Assembly (NCBI RefSeq): GCF_020283565.1
Contig: NC_060063.1
Span: 37,038,635-37,102,634 of the forward strand
Length of the DNA stretch: 64,000 nt
Direction of reading: 5' to 3'
Source: Trifolium pratense
Lineage: Eukaryota; Streptophyta; Magnoliopsida; Fabales; Fabaceae
Positions 19,750 through 30,961 of the stretch are shown piece by piece. A program made the translations under genes and the position numbers. The notes below the pieces were generated by a model. It searched no databases. It had not been told where the DNA came from and worked only from the letters and a program-made list of their open reading frames with translations. Each line of letters begins with the position of its first letter. Position 1 is the stretch's first letter.

Positions 19750-20719
19750 TGTTGGATATTTGAATTGGCTTAATTTTGCTAAAACAAATATACTAACAAG
19801 ATGTTGGAAAACATGTTACAACATCATATTTATTCAAGGAAATCTCGCGCATTTATTAGAGCATCTGCTATTTATGGAAATCCACTTAAAGAGCACGCTC
19901 AATGGAGATTTGATCTGATCAGGAGCTTTAAGGATAAGACAAACTTAATGGAATAGCTGGATGACTTATCCTATCATATAAAGTCCTTTAAACACTTTTG
20001 GAAAGTCTTGATATATCCTTAATGAAGATTGAAAAAGTATCAGATCATCCTTTATGATTCTCAAGGAGCGTCTGAGCATTTGTGAAGAAAGAGGAGCGTG
20101 CCTAATCATTATATATATGAAGACCAAGCTCAAGACTAAGTATCTCAATTGAAAAATATTAGTTCACATATTGAGTCTTTGTTGAGTCTTTTATTATTTG
20201 ATTGTAATTCTTGCTTGTGGATTCTATAACACGAGCTAAGAAGTAAGTTTATTAGTTTAAGGTTACTCCTAAGCTTTGAAGTACGGAGTTTACCGTGTGT
20301 GATTCACTTGAAGCTTTTAAGCAAAAGTGAAGTGTTGTCTTGGCAAGTTGTCGCCACATCTTTCCCAACATTGTATAATCAACACAGGTTGTGTTGTGTG
20401 AGTGGAAGTGAGATGGGATCTCATGTCTAGGAGTTCCTAGGCAGAAGTTGCATGAGTAGTGTCGAGGTTATAAGGCGTAAACCAAGGGTTTGCTGGAGGT
20501 CTTAGTAACTAGAGCTATTAGTGGATTTCCTTCCTGGATTGGTATCCCCCAGAGTAGGCAGTTGGCTGAACTGGGTTAACAATTACTTGTGTCATTTATT
20601 TATTTTCTGTCAGTTTTTATATGTTATATAAGATGTGCCAACAATAGAAAACAACACTGTTCACAAAGTAGTTGTTGGGACATCTTAGGCAACATCATTC
20701 TAGTGATACCAGAATTTCA
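19750..20719 (+). repeat. 3' LTR of the Sirevirus
   Basis: 970 bp, nearly identical to 10846-11815, followed directly by AAATC (20720-20724). Confidence 0.95.
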
Positions 20720-20775
20720 AAATCGCATACCACTTTCTCGTCTCCCTCCTTTCTTCCCCGAAAACAAAACACAGT

Positions 20776-21024
20776 ATGGACCCTAGGGATATTCAGAAAA
20801 GTGATGAATGGTTTCGTCCTGGTTTTGGGGAAAGATTGAATCTGAACCATGAGCATCCAACTTATAGGATGTTAGACATCTTGGCGGAAGGTGTTCAGGC
20901 GGAAGGTCTTCTTCGTCAAATGCCTTTGACAGAAGAGGAACGGAACGCTATTCTTGGAGCTCCGGTGATCGCACCGCCGGCTGCACCAGCACTGCCGGCG
21001 GTGGCACCGCCAGCGAATCCCTAG
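20776..21024 (+). CDS. Small hypothetical protein, 82 aa
   Basis: I do not recognise this family. The ATG follows a pyrimidine-rich leader (CTCGTCTCCCTCCTTTCTTC) and an A-rich ACAAAACACAGT context typical of plant starts. The protein starts MDPRDIQKSDEWFRPGFGER, has a charged middle (AEGLLRQMPLTEEERNA) and an Ala/Pro-rich tail (APPAAPALPAV). The local G+C content is higher than around it, which supports coding. The Sirevirus inserted 56 bp upstream, probably in the promoter or leader, so expression is doubtful. It could also be the first exon of a longer gene, or part of a transposon-captured segment, because broken exons of two other genes follow. Confidence 0.45.
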   Translation: MDPRDIQKSDEWFRPGFGERLNLNHEHPTYRMLDILAEGVQAEGLLRQMPLTEEERNAILGAPVIAPPAAPALPAVAPPANP

Positions 21025-21040
21025 ATTTGTACACAGAGGA

Positions 21041-21072
21041 GATGAATTTACAACTGTCGTTGTAAATTCATC
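21041..21072. other. Perfect 14-bp hairpin after the small ORF
   Basis: GATGAATTTACAAC / GTTGTAAATTCATC with loop TGTC, starting 17 bases after the stop codon at 21022-21024. It could fold in a 3' UTR RNA. A footprint of an excised element is another possibility. Confidence 0.7.
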
Positions 21073-21339
21073 GTCCTTTTAACTTAATTTTGGTAACTTT
21101 TCATGTCCTTTCTTGCATACTCATTCTCTTATCTGTTGCATTGCATACTCAAATATTCTTATCTGTTCTTGTAAATTTCTTGTCCGTTCTTGCATACTCA
21201 ATGAAAACGCATGAGATCGGTGGAATCTCCGTTCAACTGCGTTCCTGTTTGAAACCTAGAAATTTCGGGTTCGAGAGTATTTTCGATTCGTTTTTTCTCA
21301 ATTGAAACATTAATTTTGACATCATATAACATAAAGAAA

Positions 21340-21461
21340 GAAAGATTTTATGCTTGTTTTATGCTCATAATTATTACCACTAGAACATTAGAACTATGAA
21401 GAAAGATTTTATGCTTGTTTTATGCTCATAATTATTACCACTAGAACATTAGAACTATGGA
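21340..21461 (+). repeat. 61-bp tandem duplication
   Basis: Two head-to-tail copies (21340-21400 and 21401-21461) of a unit beginning GAAAGATTTTATGCTTG and ending ATTAGAACTATG, with almost no divergence. Confidence 0.9.
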
Positions 21462-21538
21462 GAAAGTGCTTGTTTTATCCATCTATTTTCAACAATATTG
21501 GGATATTTGCTAAGTTCTACATGTGCAGGTAATTGGCT

Positions 21539-21938
21539 AGTCAACGTGGTTTTCTGAGTATCTTTTCCTGGAGAGAAGTTGGGCCAAGGATGAAAACACA
21601 TTGAAAGTAAGTGTTACTAAATTTTACCTGGAGTATTATTTTGTGTCATGCCCATAATAATTAAGAGATTTCATTCTTGTGGTTGTTATAATGTTTTTTT
21701 TTTTCTTACTTGTGCATATAGTTTCCTCTCTTACTGCACAATCATTCTGATTAAATTTGGGAATCTCATTTGAATGTTTCATCAGCTTATTTGCTGTCAG
21801 GTATAAAGCGGTTGAGTGATTTCCCTCTTCCTTTTTGGTTGGCTCTCTTCGTAGAAAGAACACATTTTACAAATGTCAAACTATTAGCTGCTCATGAATA
21901 TGCAACCTCCACTGGATTGCCTGTTCCTAGAAACTAAG
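21539..21938 (+). pseudogene. Lysophosphatidic acid acyltransferase (LPAT2-like) exons, broken
   Basis: Two exon relics with splice borders. Exon A (21539-21606) reads [29 protein letters not shown] and ends at a GTAAGT donor. A TAG replaces a Trp codon. Exon B (21801-21938) reads [20 protein letters not shown] and on through [19 protein letters not shown], then loses the following residues. These are conserved blocks of plant 1-acyl-sn-glycerol-3-phosphate acyltransferase, which makes phosphatidic acid in the ER membrane. The EGTR substrate-binding motif is here ERTH, so the protein could not work even without the stop. Upstream exons with the NHX4D box are absent. Confidence 0.82.
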
Positions 21939-22094
21939 GTGAAATATAATTTTTGTATTCTTTACTTACCATTATCAATGATGGTATCTGTTGTTTTATT
22001 GTAGAGAACCTCTGTGAGCACTCATGGTTATTTTGTTTCTTTAAAAACTGATATATATTGTCAACAAATTATTATCTGCAGCTGAGATAACACT

Positions 22095-25000
22095 TGTCAT
22101 ACCCCATTTTTTGACCGATCGATTTTTTTTACGTTTTTAGATGGTTTTTTTCTTACATCTGCAGACCTTAATCCCTGACACCATATAAATAGTGCATTAA
22201 ATGCACAATTTCCGCGACAAGTTTCAGCTGCAAGATTTCTACAATCTGATCATTTTCAAATTTCTCCCATTCACTTTCAAACTAATTCCTACATTGCATA
22301 AACCCTAGAAAATGACATTTTTACCCTTAATCATGTTTTTTTTCATTTTTCACATTTTTATTTATTTTTGGTAATTCATTTAATTTGTTTTAATTCATTT
22401 TCATCACACACGAAAATCCCAAAAAATTCCTAACATTTTTCTTCTCATTTGAGGCCTAGAAACATCCTTTTAATTACAGCCCATTTCACCACACCATGTG
22501 ATTTCATTTGAACCAAAATCACAAAATATATCATAAAACAAAAACTCTAAACTACCCTTTTCTTGCTCTCCAATTCAATCCAATCTAAACCTAATTTGTC
22601 ATTATAAATAACACCCTTCACTGATGAGAGAGAAGGAGGACGAAATTCAGATCAAAAAATCACCAAACAACAACACATTTCTCTCATTTTTTCACCCTTT
22701 TCTTTGATTTTTCAAAACCCATTCAAACCACCTTCAAACTTGAATTTCTACAATCCACTAGCTTCTAACAACTTCCAGTAGCACAAAACAATCATAAAAC
22801 ACAAGCTCTAACCCATAATTCAGGTGAACCAAATGCTCAAAAACATCCAAAAAAAGATTGAAACGATTCTGGAGTTCTAGGCCACTATTTCACGTGATTT
22901 TTGTCGCTCTATGCTCCTGGAGACGTTCTAAAGCTTTCCCACAGACCCAATCAACCCAGTTCGCATTATTTTTCGTACCCAAAATTTTCATCTCAAACTT
23001 TATCTCATCATATTTCAACTTTCGGGCACTTTTGGAAGAAAATAAGGGTAGATTCGTGATCTACGAAGAATTCCGAGCAATTTGGTATATTTGGTTGCAA
23101 TTTTCAGTCACTATTTGAATCGCCGGCGAAAGGACCACCGTGCCGGAATCGGCCTGCTCGCCGGAGAAGAAGGTGTTTCCGGTTCTGTTTTTTTTATTTT
23201 CTTTTGTTTCCAGTTTAAATTTAAGCCATCTGATTGATCAAACGGACCAGATCTGTCCTGATTTTTTTTTAAATATTATCCATCTGATCAATCAGATGAC
23301 CCAGATATAAGATTGTTACTGTGTACCCTGTTTAGCTACTGCATTGGATTATTTTTGTTTGACTGTGAATTTTTGTTTGACTTCGTTGATGGGCCTTGGG
23401 CTTGGACTAGGCTGACTGTTATTTGCACCCCGCTTCTAATACGTTTTAATATTTGCACCCCCTGCTGCAACTTAATTTTAATTTGTTTTTAGCTTATTTT
23501 AAGAGTAGCTTTTCATTTCAATGACTTTTCTAAGTCATTTTGAACAAAATTAAGCTACTAAGATTTTAATTAGATTTTAATTTAATTCAATTGATTATAT
23601 TATGTAATTAATGGCTCTTTAATTTTATTTTTGTTCAAAGCTTATGAAATAAGTGCTTTTGGCATAAGTTGTTTCTTTTAGCCTTGTAAAGCATGATATT
23701 GAAGCTTGAACTAACTCACTAACATATCAAAATGTTACACCATTTTAATTAATTGTTCTTTTTTAATTTTGTTTTGTTATTCACAAGCTTATGAGATAAG
23801 TGCTTTTGGCATAAGTTATTCTTTTAGCCTTTTAAAGCAGGACGTTGAGGCTTGACTAATTCACTAACTTATTAATCCTTTAACTTATATTCATTATCAT
23901 GTTTTTTTTACTTATGTCTATTTTAATTATAAATTCCTTGATGCTTTAATATTCATTAATTTCATGCAAATCATTTCATCTCATGTTCATCCTGTGACAT
24001 ACTTAATTCCATGCATTTAAGTTTTATTTCTATCTTCACCAATGTTGTATTGTGTGCTATTTCCTAATTTTGGGTTGTATTGTGTGTTTATGGTTTTCTT
24101 AATTATGTTATTCATTTATTTTTGTTTTTGGACTTAGAATGTAATTAGGATTTAAATGTAATTATAAATGAGAATTTGCATTGCATTCTTGCATTCATAT
24201 CATGTTTACTTCATTGCAAGGTTAGAATGTAATTAGGTTTTATAATGTAATTGCATTGCATGCATATTTATTTCGCTTTATATATATTATGGTTAGTTTA
24301 GGAGATGGATCCTCATTTTGATCCAACGTCATTATGAGGTCCATCGCGCGTAATTAGATCGTCGCGTTAAAATCAATCAATCGCGTTTTTTTAAAATTTG
24401 AGGTCAAAACCTCTTTTTGATGCGCAAAAACTTTTTTCACTCTTCTTCAAAATTGAGGTCAAAACCTCTTCAAAACCAAAAAACATTTTTCTTTCAAACA
24501 TCAACCTTTCAAAAGCCACAAAAACATTTGCTTTTTTTTTCAAAACCTTTTCCAAAAACACCAAAAAAATCTTTTTGTCATCAAACATTTTCAATACAAA
24601 AGCACTTGGATTTCAAACCAAAGTTGCATTTTCAAACTCAATCAATCAAACTTCTTTTCTTTTCTTGAACTCTTGGATTTTAAACCAAGTGGTTTCATCA
24701 CACTCTTTTCCTAAAAACCTTGGACTTCAAACCAAGAGACTCTTATCATTCAAACCATTTTCACAATAAACCTTGGACTTCAAACCAAGCAAGCGCGTCT
24801 TTTTTCTAAATCAAACATCAATCAATCCTAATCATTTAGACTTTCTTTCACCAAAACTAAAATTAACCAACCTCACATTTTATGCCACTTTGGCTTTTTC
24901 ATCTTTAAAACCTTTTTCAAAACCATAAAAAACAAACCAACAAACAAATCGACTTTTACCCCGAACTACGGTGGTTTGATCCCTCGGGTACGTAGGCATG

Positions 25001-25348
25001 AGACTTGTCTCTCCAATCAAATAAAATCAACAAAAACATTTTCCCCTTTTTTTCTTTCTTTAAGCATTTTTCATTATCACTTTAATTCTTATACGTTTTT
25101 TTCAAAAGCAATTAAAATAAAGCGCGTAGATAGAATAAAAACAAGAGGTTCCTATAGAGTACTATAGATACATAGGGTGCTAATACCTTCCCTTCGTATA
25201 ACTAACCCCCGAACCTTGTTCTCTAAAATAAATAGGGTTTTTTCGAACTTTTTCCCTTTCCCTCGGATAAAATTAAAGATCGGTGGTGGAATATCAAATT
25301 GCGATTCGAAGTTAATTAATAACTCGATATCCAAAAATCACCGCGACA
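22095..25348 (+). repeat. Left Ogre-type LTR (plus orientation)
   Basis: About 3.25 kb, beginning TGTCATACCCCATTTTTTG and ending ATCACCGCGACA, followed by GAAA and the primer site. Very long LTRs, of several kb, are typical of Ogre/Tat elements of legumes. The TCAATCGCG and GTACGTAGGCATGAG blocks occur in the last kb. Open frames in it are not supported as genes. Confidence 0.85.
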
Positions 25349-25352
25349 GAAA

Positions 25353-25371
25353 TGGCGACTTCACTGGGGAC
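25353..25371 (+). other. Left primer binding site (tRNA-Arg type)
   Basis: TGGCGACTTCACTGGGGAC, four bases after the LTR end. Ogre elements use a TGGCGACTC...GGGGA type site, assigned to tRNA-Arg. Confidence 0.75.
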
Positions 25372-26077
25372 AACCAAGCGGGTTGAACCTAACTTGTTTT
25401 AAATTACTATTTTCGCGCTTTTATTCTTTTGATTGTAAATATTTGTATATATATACTTGGGTTTGCTCTGAGTGGTGAGATAAGTCCTAACCCGGGCTTG
25501 AGCGACACAATAAGATAGGACGGGGTGAAATCATAGTGACATGTCCAGAGTAGTCTGGATTATGAAGCACATGTGATAAGATCCCACTTGGTGGAGGCCT
25601 CATGACGATAGTACTCGTTGTCATGAAAAGTCATGATGATGGTATTATTTTCAATGTGAGTGTCCAGAGAAGCCGAGAACCTTTAGAATCACCTTTAACC
25701 CATCTTGGCCTTTTCTAGGACGTAGTGCGGTGGCTAAATCAAGAGTAGTCTTGAGATTAGTCGTCACGCGAAACTACACTCAAACGAGATTATCCCGTGG
25801 ATGTTATCGGAACGAGAGTAGTCCCGTAACCCGGTAATGTCCATAAGACGGTCAATGACTTTGGGAACTTTGTAGAACCCGTAATGCAGGTACAAGTAAA
25901 CCCTAGTACTTACCATATGGGAGGGCTTTTACCCTTAAACTCCATCATTATGTATCCCAACCTTCCATTTGTGCATTGAATCATTGTAACATAATCATGC
26001 ATCCATGCATTCATTTCATCATAAGAAAATCTTTTTTCGAAGGACCTAAGAGAGTTATTTTGTAAACATTACAGATT

Positions 26078-26515
26078 ATGGACCTAAAGAAAAGGAACAC
26101 TAAGAAGTATAGTTTCAAGGAACCAAACCTTTCCCGACTAAGAGAGCTAGGAGCTCTAGTTCCATTCCCCGAAAATTTCCAAAAGCGATATGGGAAACTT
26201 TTGAGCATCCTCAATACAAATGTTGAAGAGGGAATTCTTAACACACTCATCCAGTTCTATGATCCAATTTACCACTGCTTTACTTTTGTCGATTATCAGT
26301 TGGTTCCTACCCTAGAGGAGTATTCTTATTGGGTTGGTTTGCCGATCTCCGAAAAGATACCTTATACCGGTTTAGAAGAATCTCCTGCACCTTCAGTTAT
26401 TGCAAATGCTCTTCACTTGAAGACTTCGGACATAGTCTCCAATCGCACTAAAAAGGGAGGATTTCAAGGATTGACCTCTAATTTTTTATTCGGGAAGGCA
26501 TTTTTGTTTGAATGA
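26078..26515 (+). pseudogene. Ogre ORF1 N-terminal fragment (left arm)
   Basis: 145-residue frame beginning MDLKKRNTKKYSFKEPNLSR, with LGALVPFPENFQKRYGKLL, YHCFTFVDYQLVPTLEEYS and WVGLPISEKIPYTG. This is the start of the extra ORF1 found 5' of gag in Ogre elements (a DUF7745-like protein, usually several hundred residues, function unknown). After GKA (26499) the sequence enters the asymmetric centre and the frame ends FLFE-stop. The leader 25372-26077 between primer site and ORF1 is non-coding. Confidence 0.8.
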
Positions 26516-26558
26516 TAGAGACATCTCTGGACCAGATACACTGGGGATGACTGATCAA
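26500..26558. other. Asymmetric centre (loop) of the palindrome
   Basis: 59 bp without inverted symmetry, joining the two ORF1 fragments at the same base (GGGAAGGC | ... | GCCTTCCC). It contains GACATCTCTGGACCAG and ATACACTGGGGATGACTG. It is the junction where the copying switched strands or where two molecules were joined. Confidence 0.85.
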
Positions 26559-26980
26559 GCCTTCCCGAATAAAAAATTAGAGGTCAATCCTTGAAATCCT
26601 CCCTTTTTAGTGCGATTGGAGACTATGTCCGAAGTCTTCAAGTGAAGAGCATTTGCAATAACTGAAGGTGCAGGAGATTCTTCTAAACCGGTATAAGGTA
26701 TCTTTTCGGAGATCGGCAAACCAACCCAATAAGAATACTCCTCTAGGGTAGGAACCAACTGATAATCGACAAAAGTAAAGCAGTGGTAAATTGGATCATA
26801 GAACTGGATGAGTGTGTTAAGAATTCCCTCTTCAACATTTGTATTGAGGATGCTCAAAAGTTTCCCATATCGCTTTTGGAAATCTTCGGGGAATGGAACT
26901 AGAGCTCCTAGCTCTCTTAGTCGGGAAAGGTTTGGTTCCTTGAAACTATACTTCTTAGTGTTCCTTTTCTTTAGGTCCAT
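26555..26980 (-). pseudogene. Ogre ORF1 N-terminal fragment (right arm, inverted)
   Basis: Inverted duplicate of the left-arm fragment, 141 residues, identical except at the PEDF/PENF position. It terminates two bases after the palindrome border (GKA-stop). Confidence 0.8.
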
Positions 26981-27678
26981 AATCTGTAATGTTTACAAAA
27001 TAACTCTCTTAGGTCCTTCGAAAAAAGATTTTCTTATGATGAAATGGATGCATGATTATGTTACAATGATTCAATGCACAAATGGAAGGTTGGGATACAT
27101 AATGATGGAGTTTAAGGGTAAAAGCCCTCCCATATGGTAAGTACTAGGGTTTACTTGTACCTGCATTACGGGTTCTACAAAGTTCCCAAAGTCATTGACC
27201 GTCTTATGGACATTACCGGGTTACGGGACTACTCTCGTTCCGATAACATCCACGGGATAATCTCGTTTGAGTGTAGTTTCGCGTGACGACTAATCTCAAG
27301 ACTACTCTTGATTTAGCCACCGCACTACGTCCTAGAAAAGGCCAAGATGGGTTAAAGGTGATTCTAAAGGTTCTCGGCTTCTCCGGACACTCACATTGAA
27401 AATAATACCATCATCATGACTTTTCATGACAACGAGTACTATCGTCATGAGGCCTCCACCAAGTGGGATCTTATCACATGTGCTTCATAATCCAGACTAC
27501 TCTGGACATGTCACTATGATTTCACCCCGTCCTATCTTATTGTGTCGCTCAAGCCCGGGTTAGGACTTATCTCACCACTCAGAGCAAACCCAAGTATATA
27601 TATACAAATATTTACAATCAAAAGAATAAAAGCGCGAAAATAGTAATTTAAAACAAGTTAGGTTCAACCCGCTTGGTT

Positions 27679-27697
27679 GTCCCCAGTGAAGTCGCCA
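27679..27697 (-). other. Right primer binding site (inverted)
   Basis: Reverse complement of the left site (GTCCCCAGTGAAGTCGCCA on the plus strand), at the mirrored position. Confidence 0.75.
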
Positions 27698-27701
27698 TTT
27701 C

Positions 27702-30700
27702 TGTCGCGGTGATTTTTGGATATCGAGTTATTAATTAACTTCGAATCGCAATTTGATATTCCACCACCGATCTTTAATTTTATCCGAGGGAAAGGGAAAA
27801 AGTTCGAAAAAACCCTATTTATTTTAGAGAACAAGGTTCGGGGGTTAGTTATACGAAGGGAAGGTATTAGCACCCTAAGTATCTATAGTACTCTATAGGA
27901 ACCTCTTGTTTTTATTCTATCTACGCGCTTTATTTTAATTGCTTTTGAAAAAAACGTATAAGAATTAAAGTGATAATGAAAAATGCTTAAAGAAAGAAAA
28001 AAAGGGGAAAATGTTTTTGTTGATTTTATTTGATTGGAAAGACAAGTCTCATGCCTACGTACCCGAGGGATCAAACCACCGTAGTTCGGGGTAAAAGTCG
28101 ATTTGTTTGTTGGTTTGTTTTTTATGGTTTTGAAAAAGGTTTTAAAGATGAAAAAGCCAAAGTGGCATAAAATGTGAGGTTGGTTAATTTTAGTTTTGGT
28201 GAAAGAAAGTCTAAATGATTAGGATTGATTGATGTTTGATTTAGAAAAAAGACGCGCTTGCTTGGTTTGAAGTCCAAGGTTTATTGTGAAAATGGTTTGA
28301 ATGATAAGAGTCTCTTGGTTTGAAGTCCAAGGTTTTTAGGAAAAGAGTGTGATGAAACCACTTGGTTTAAAATCCAAGAGTTCAAGAAAAGAAAAGAAGT
28401 TTGATTGATTGAGTTTGAAAATGCAACTTTGGTTTGAAATCCAAGTGCTTTTGTATTGAAAATGTTTGATGACAAAAAGATTTTTTTGGTGTTTTTGGAA
28501 AAGGTTTTGAAAAAAAAAGCAAATGTTTTTGTGACTTTTGAAAGGTTGATGTTTGAAAGAAAAATGTTTTTTGGTTTTGAAGAGGTTTTGACCTCAATTT
28601 TGAAGAAGAGTGAAAAAAGTTTTTGCGCATCAAAAAGAGGTTTTGACCTCAAATTTTAAAAAAACGCGATTGATTGATTTTAACGCGACGATCTAATTAC
28701 GCGCGATGGACCTCATAATGACGTTGGATCAAAATGAGGATCCATCTCCTAAACTAACCATAATATATATAAAGCGAAATAAATATGCATGCAATGCAAT
28801 TACATTATAAAACCTAATTACATTCTAACCTTGCAATGAAGTAAACATGATATGAATGCAAGAATGCAATGCAAATTCTCATTTATAATTACATTTAAAT
28901 CCTAATTACATTCTAAGTCCAAAAACAAAAATAAATGAATAACATAATTAAGAAAACCATAAACACACAATACAACCCAAAATTAGGAAATAGCACACAA
29001 TACAACATTGGTGAAGATAGAAATAAAACTTAAATGCATGGAATTAAGTATGTCACAGGATGAACATGAGATGAAATGATTTGCATGAAATTAATGAATA
29101 TTAAAGCATCAAGGAATTTATAATTAAAATAGACATAAGTAAAAAAAACATGATAATGAATATAAGTTAAAGGATTAATAAGTTAGTGAATTAGTCAAGC
29201 CTCAACGTCCTGCTTTAAAAGGCTAAAAGAATAACTTATGCCAAAAGCACTTATCTCATAAGCTTGTGAATAACAAAACAAAATTAAAAAAGAACAATTA
29301 ATTAAAATGGTGTAACATTTTGATATGTTAGTGAGTTAGTTCAAGCTTCAATATCATGCTTTACAAGGCTAAAAGAAACAACTTATGCCAAAAGCACTTA
29401 TTTCATAAGCTTTGAACAAAAATAAAATTAAAGAGCCATTAATTACATAATATAATCAATTGAATTAAATTAAAATCTAATTAAAATCTTAGTAGCTTAA
29501 TTTTGTTCAAAATGACTTAGAAAAGTCATTGAAATGAAAAGCTACTCTTAAAATAAGCTAAAAACAAATTAAAATTAAGTTGCAGCAGGGGGTGCAAATA
29601 TTAAAACGTATTAGAAGCGGGGTGCAAATAACAGTCAGCCTAGTCCAAGCCCAAGGCCCATCAACGAAGTCAAACAAAAATTCACAGTCAAACAAAAATA
29701 ATCCAATGCAGTAGCTAAACAGGGTACACAGTAACAATCTTATATCTGGGTCATCTGATTGATCAGATGGATAATATTTAAAAAAAAATCAGGACAGATC
29801 TGGTCCGTTTGATCAATCAGATGGCTTAAATTTAAACTGGAAACAAAAGAAAATAAAAAAAACAGAACCGGAAACACCTTCTTCTCCGGCGAGCAGGCCG
29901 ATTCCGGCACGGTGGTCCTTTCGCCGGCGATTCAAATGACTGAAAATTGCAACCAAATATACCAAATTGCTCGGAATTCTTCGTAGATCACGAATCTACC
30001 CTTATTTTCTTCCAAAAGTTCCCGAAAGTTGAAATATGATGAGATAAAGTTTGAGATGAAAATTTTGGGTACGAAAAATAATGCGAACTGGGTTGATTGG
30101 GTCTGTGGGAAAGCTTTAGAACGTCTCCAGGAGCATAGAGCGACAAAAATCACGTGAAATAGTGGCCTAGAACTCCAGAACCGTTTCAATCTTTTTTTGG
30201 ATGTTTTTGAGCATTTGGTTCACGCGAATTATGGGTTAGAGCTTGTGTTTTATGATTGTTTTGTGCTACTGGAAGTTGTTAGAAGCTAGTGGATTGAAGA
30301 AATTCAAGTTTGAAGGTGGTTTGAATGGGTTTTGAAAAATCAAAGAAAAGGGTGAAAAAATGAGAGAAATGTGTTAAATGTGTTGTTGTTTGGTGATTTT
30401 TTGATCTGAATTTCGTCCTCCTTCTCTCTCATCAGTGAAGGGTGTTATTTATAATGACAAATTAGGTTTAGATTGGATTGAATTGGAGAGCAAGAAAAGG
30501 GTAGTTTAGAGTTTTTGTTTTATGAGATATTTTGTGATTTTGGTTCAAATGAAATCACATGGTGTGGTGAAATGGGCTGTAATTAAAATGATGTTTCTAG
30601 GCCTCAAATGAGAAGAAAAATGTTAGGAATTTTTTGGGATTTTCGTGTGTGATGAAAATGAATTAAAACAAATTAAATGAATTACCAAAAATAAATAAAA

Positions 30701-30961
30701 ATGTGAAAAATGAAAAAAAACATGATTAAGGGTAAAAATGTCATTTTCTAGGGTTTATGCAATGTAGGAATTAGTTTGAAAGTGAATGGGAGAAATTTGA
30801 AAATGATCAGATTGTAGAAATCTTGCAGCTGAAACTTGTCGCGGGAATTGTGCATTTGATGCACTATTTATATGGTGTCAGGGATTAAGGTCTGCAGATG
30901 TAAGAAAAAAACCATCTAAAAACGTAAAAAAAATCGATCGGTCAAAAAATGGGGTATGACA
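27702..30961 (-). repeat. Right Ogre-type LTR (inverted)
   Basis: About 3.26 kb mirror copy of 22095-25348. It ends at the element border with GGGGTATGACA, directly followed by ACACT. Confidence 0.85.

Larger units (their letters stand above)
10846..20719 (+). mobile_element. Complete Sirevirus (Ty1/copia, SIRE1-like) retrotransposon
   Basis: A 9,874-bp element with two 970-bp LTRs that begin TGTTGGATATTTG and end ACCAGAATTTCA, and a perfect 5-bp target duplication AAATC at 10841-10845 and 20720-20724. By eye only two substitutions separate the LTRs (near 10953 and 10979 against 19857 and 19883), so insertion is very recent. Order: LTR, primer site, gag-PR-IN, amber stop at 15158, RT-RNase H, amber stop at 16670 in a leaky context, env-like ORF, several polypurine blocks, LTR. 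The long gag, the additional downstream ORF and the repeated GGGGGAG motifs before the 3' LTR mark the Sirevirus genus. It sits 56 bp before the ATG of the small ORF at 20776. Confidence 0.95.
22095..30961. mobile_element. 8.87-kb palindromic Ogre-type Ty3/gypsy derivative
   Basis: Left arm 22095-26499 and right arm 26559-30961 are inverted copies (about 4.4 kb each) around a 59-bp non-palindromic centre (26500-26558). Each arm is LTR, primer site, and the first ~140 codons of ORF1. The outer ends are TGTCATACCCC and GGGGTATGACA, that is, two U3 ends. A perfect 5-bp duplication ACACT flanks the whole object (22090-22094 and 30962-30966). Removing element and one duplicate restores a coatomer zeta exon. 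The arms differ at about 15 positions plus a few small indels that I could spot (for example a 9-bp insertion near 30371 and a 3-bp difference at 23112). There is no gag, protease, RT or integrase. Confidence 0.93.

Noticed and set aside
24398..24769. Protein genes inside the Ogre LTR arms (also 22858-23118 and mirror copies)
   Set aside because: They lie in LTR sequence, have Phe/Lys/Ser low-complexity composition from poly-T/poly-A DNA, and lack motifs. Their duplication only reflects the palindrome.
22095..30961. Assembly artefact as the explanation of the palindrome
   Set aside because: The arms differ at scattered bases and small indels, the centre is asymmetric, and a matching 5-bp duplication flanks the object inside a readable coatomer exon. 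A collapse or mirror error would give none of these.
22095..30961. Two independent, oppositely oriented Ogre insertions
   Set aside because: Each would need its own U5 end and target duplication. Both arms break at the same ORF1 base, and only one duplication (ACACT) surrounds the pair.
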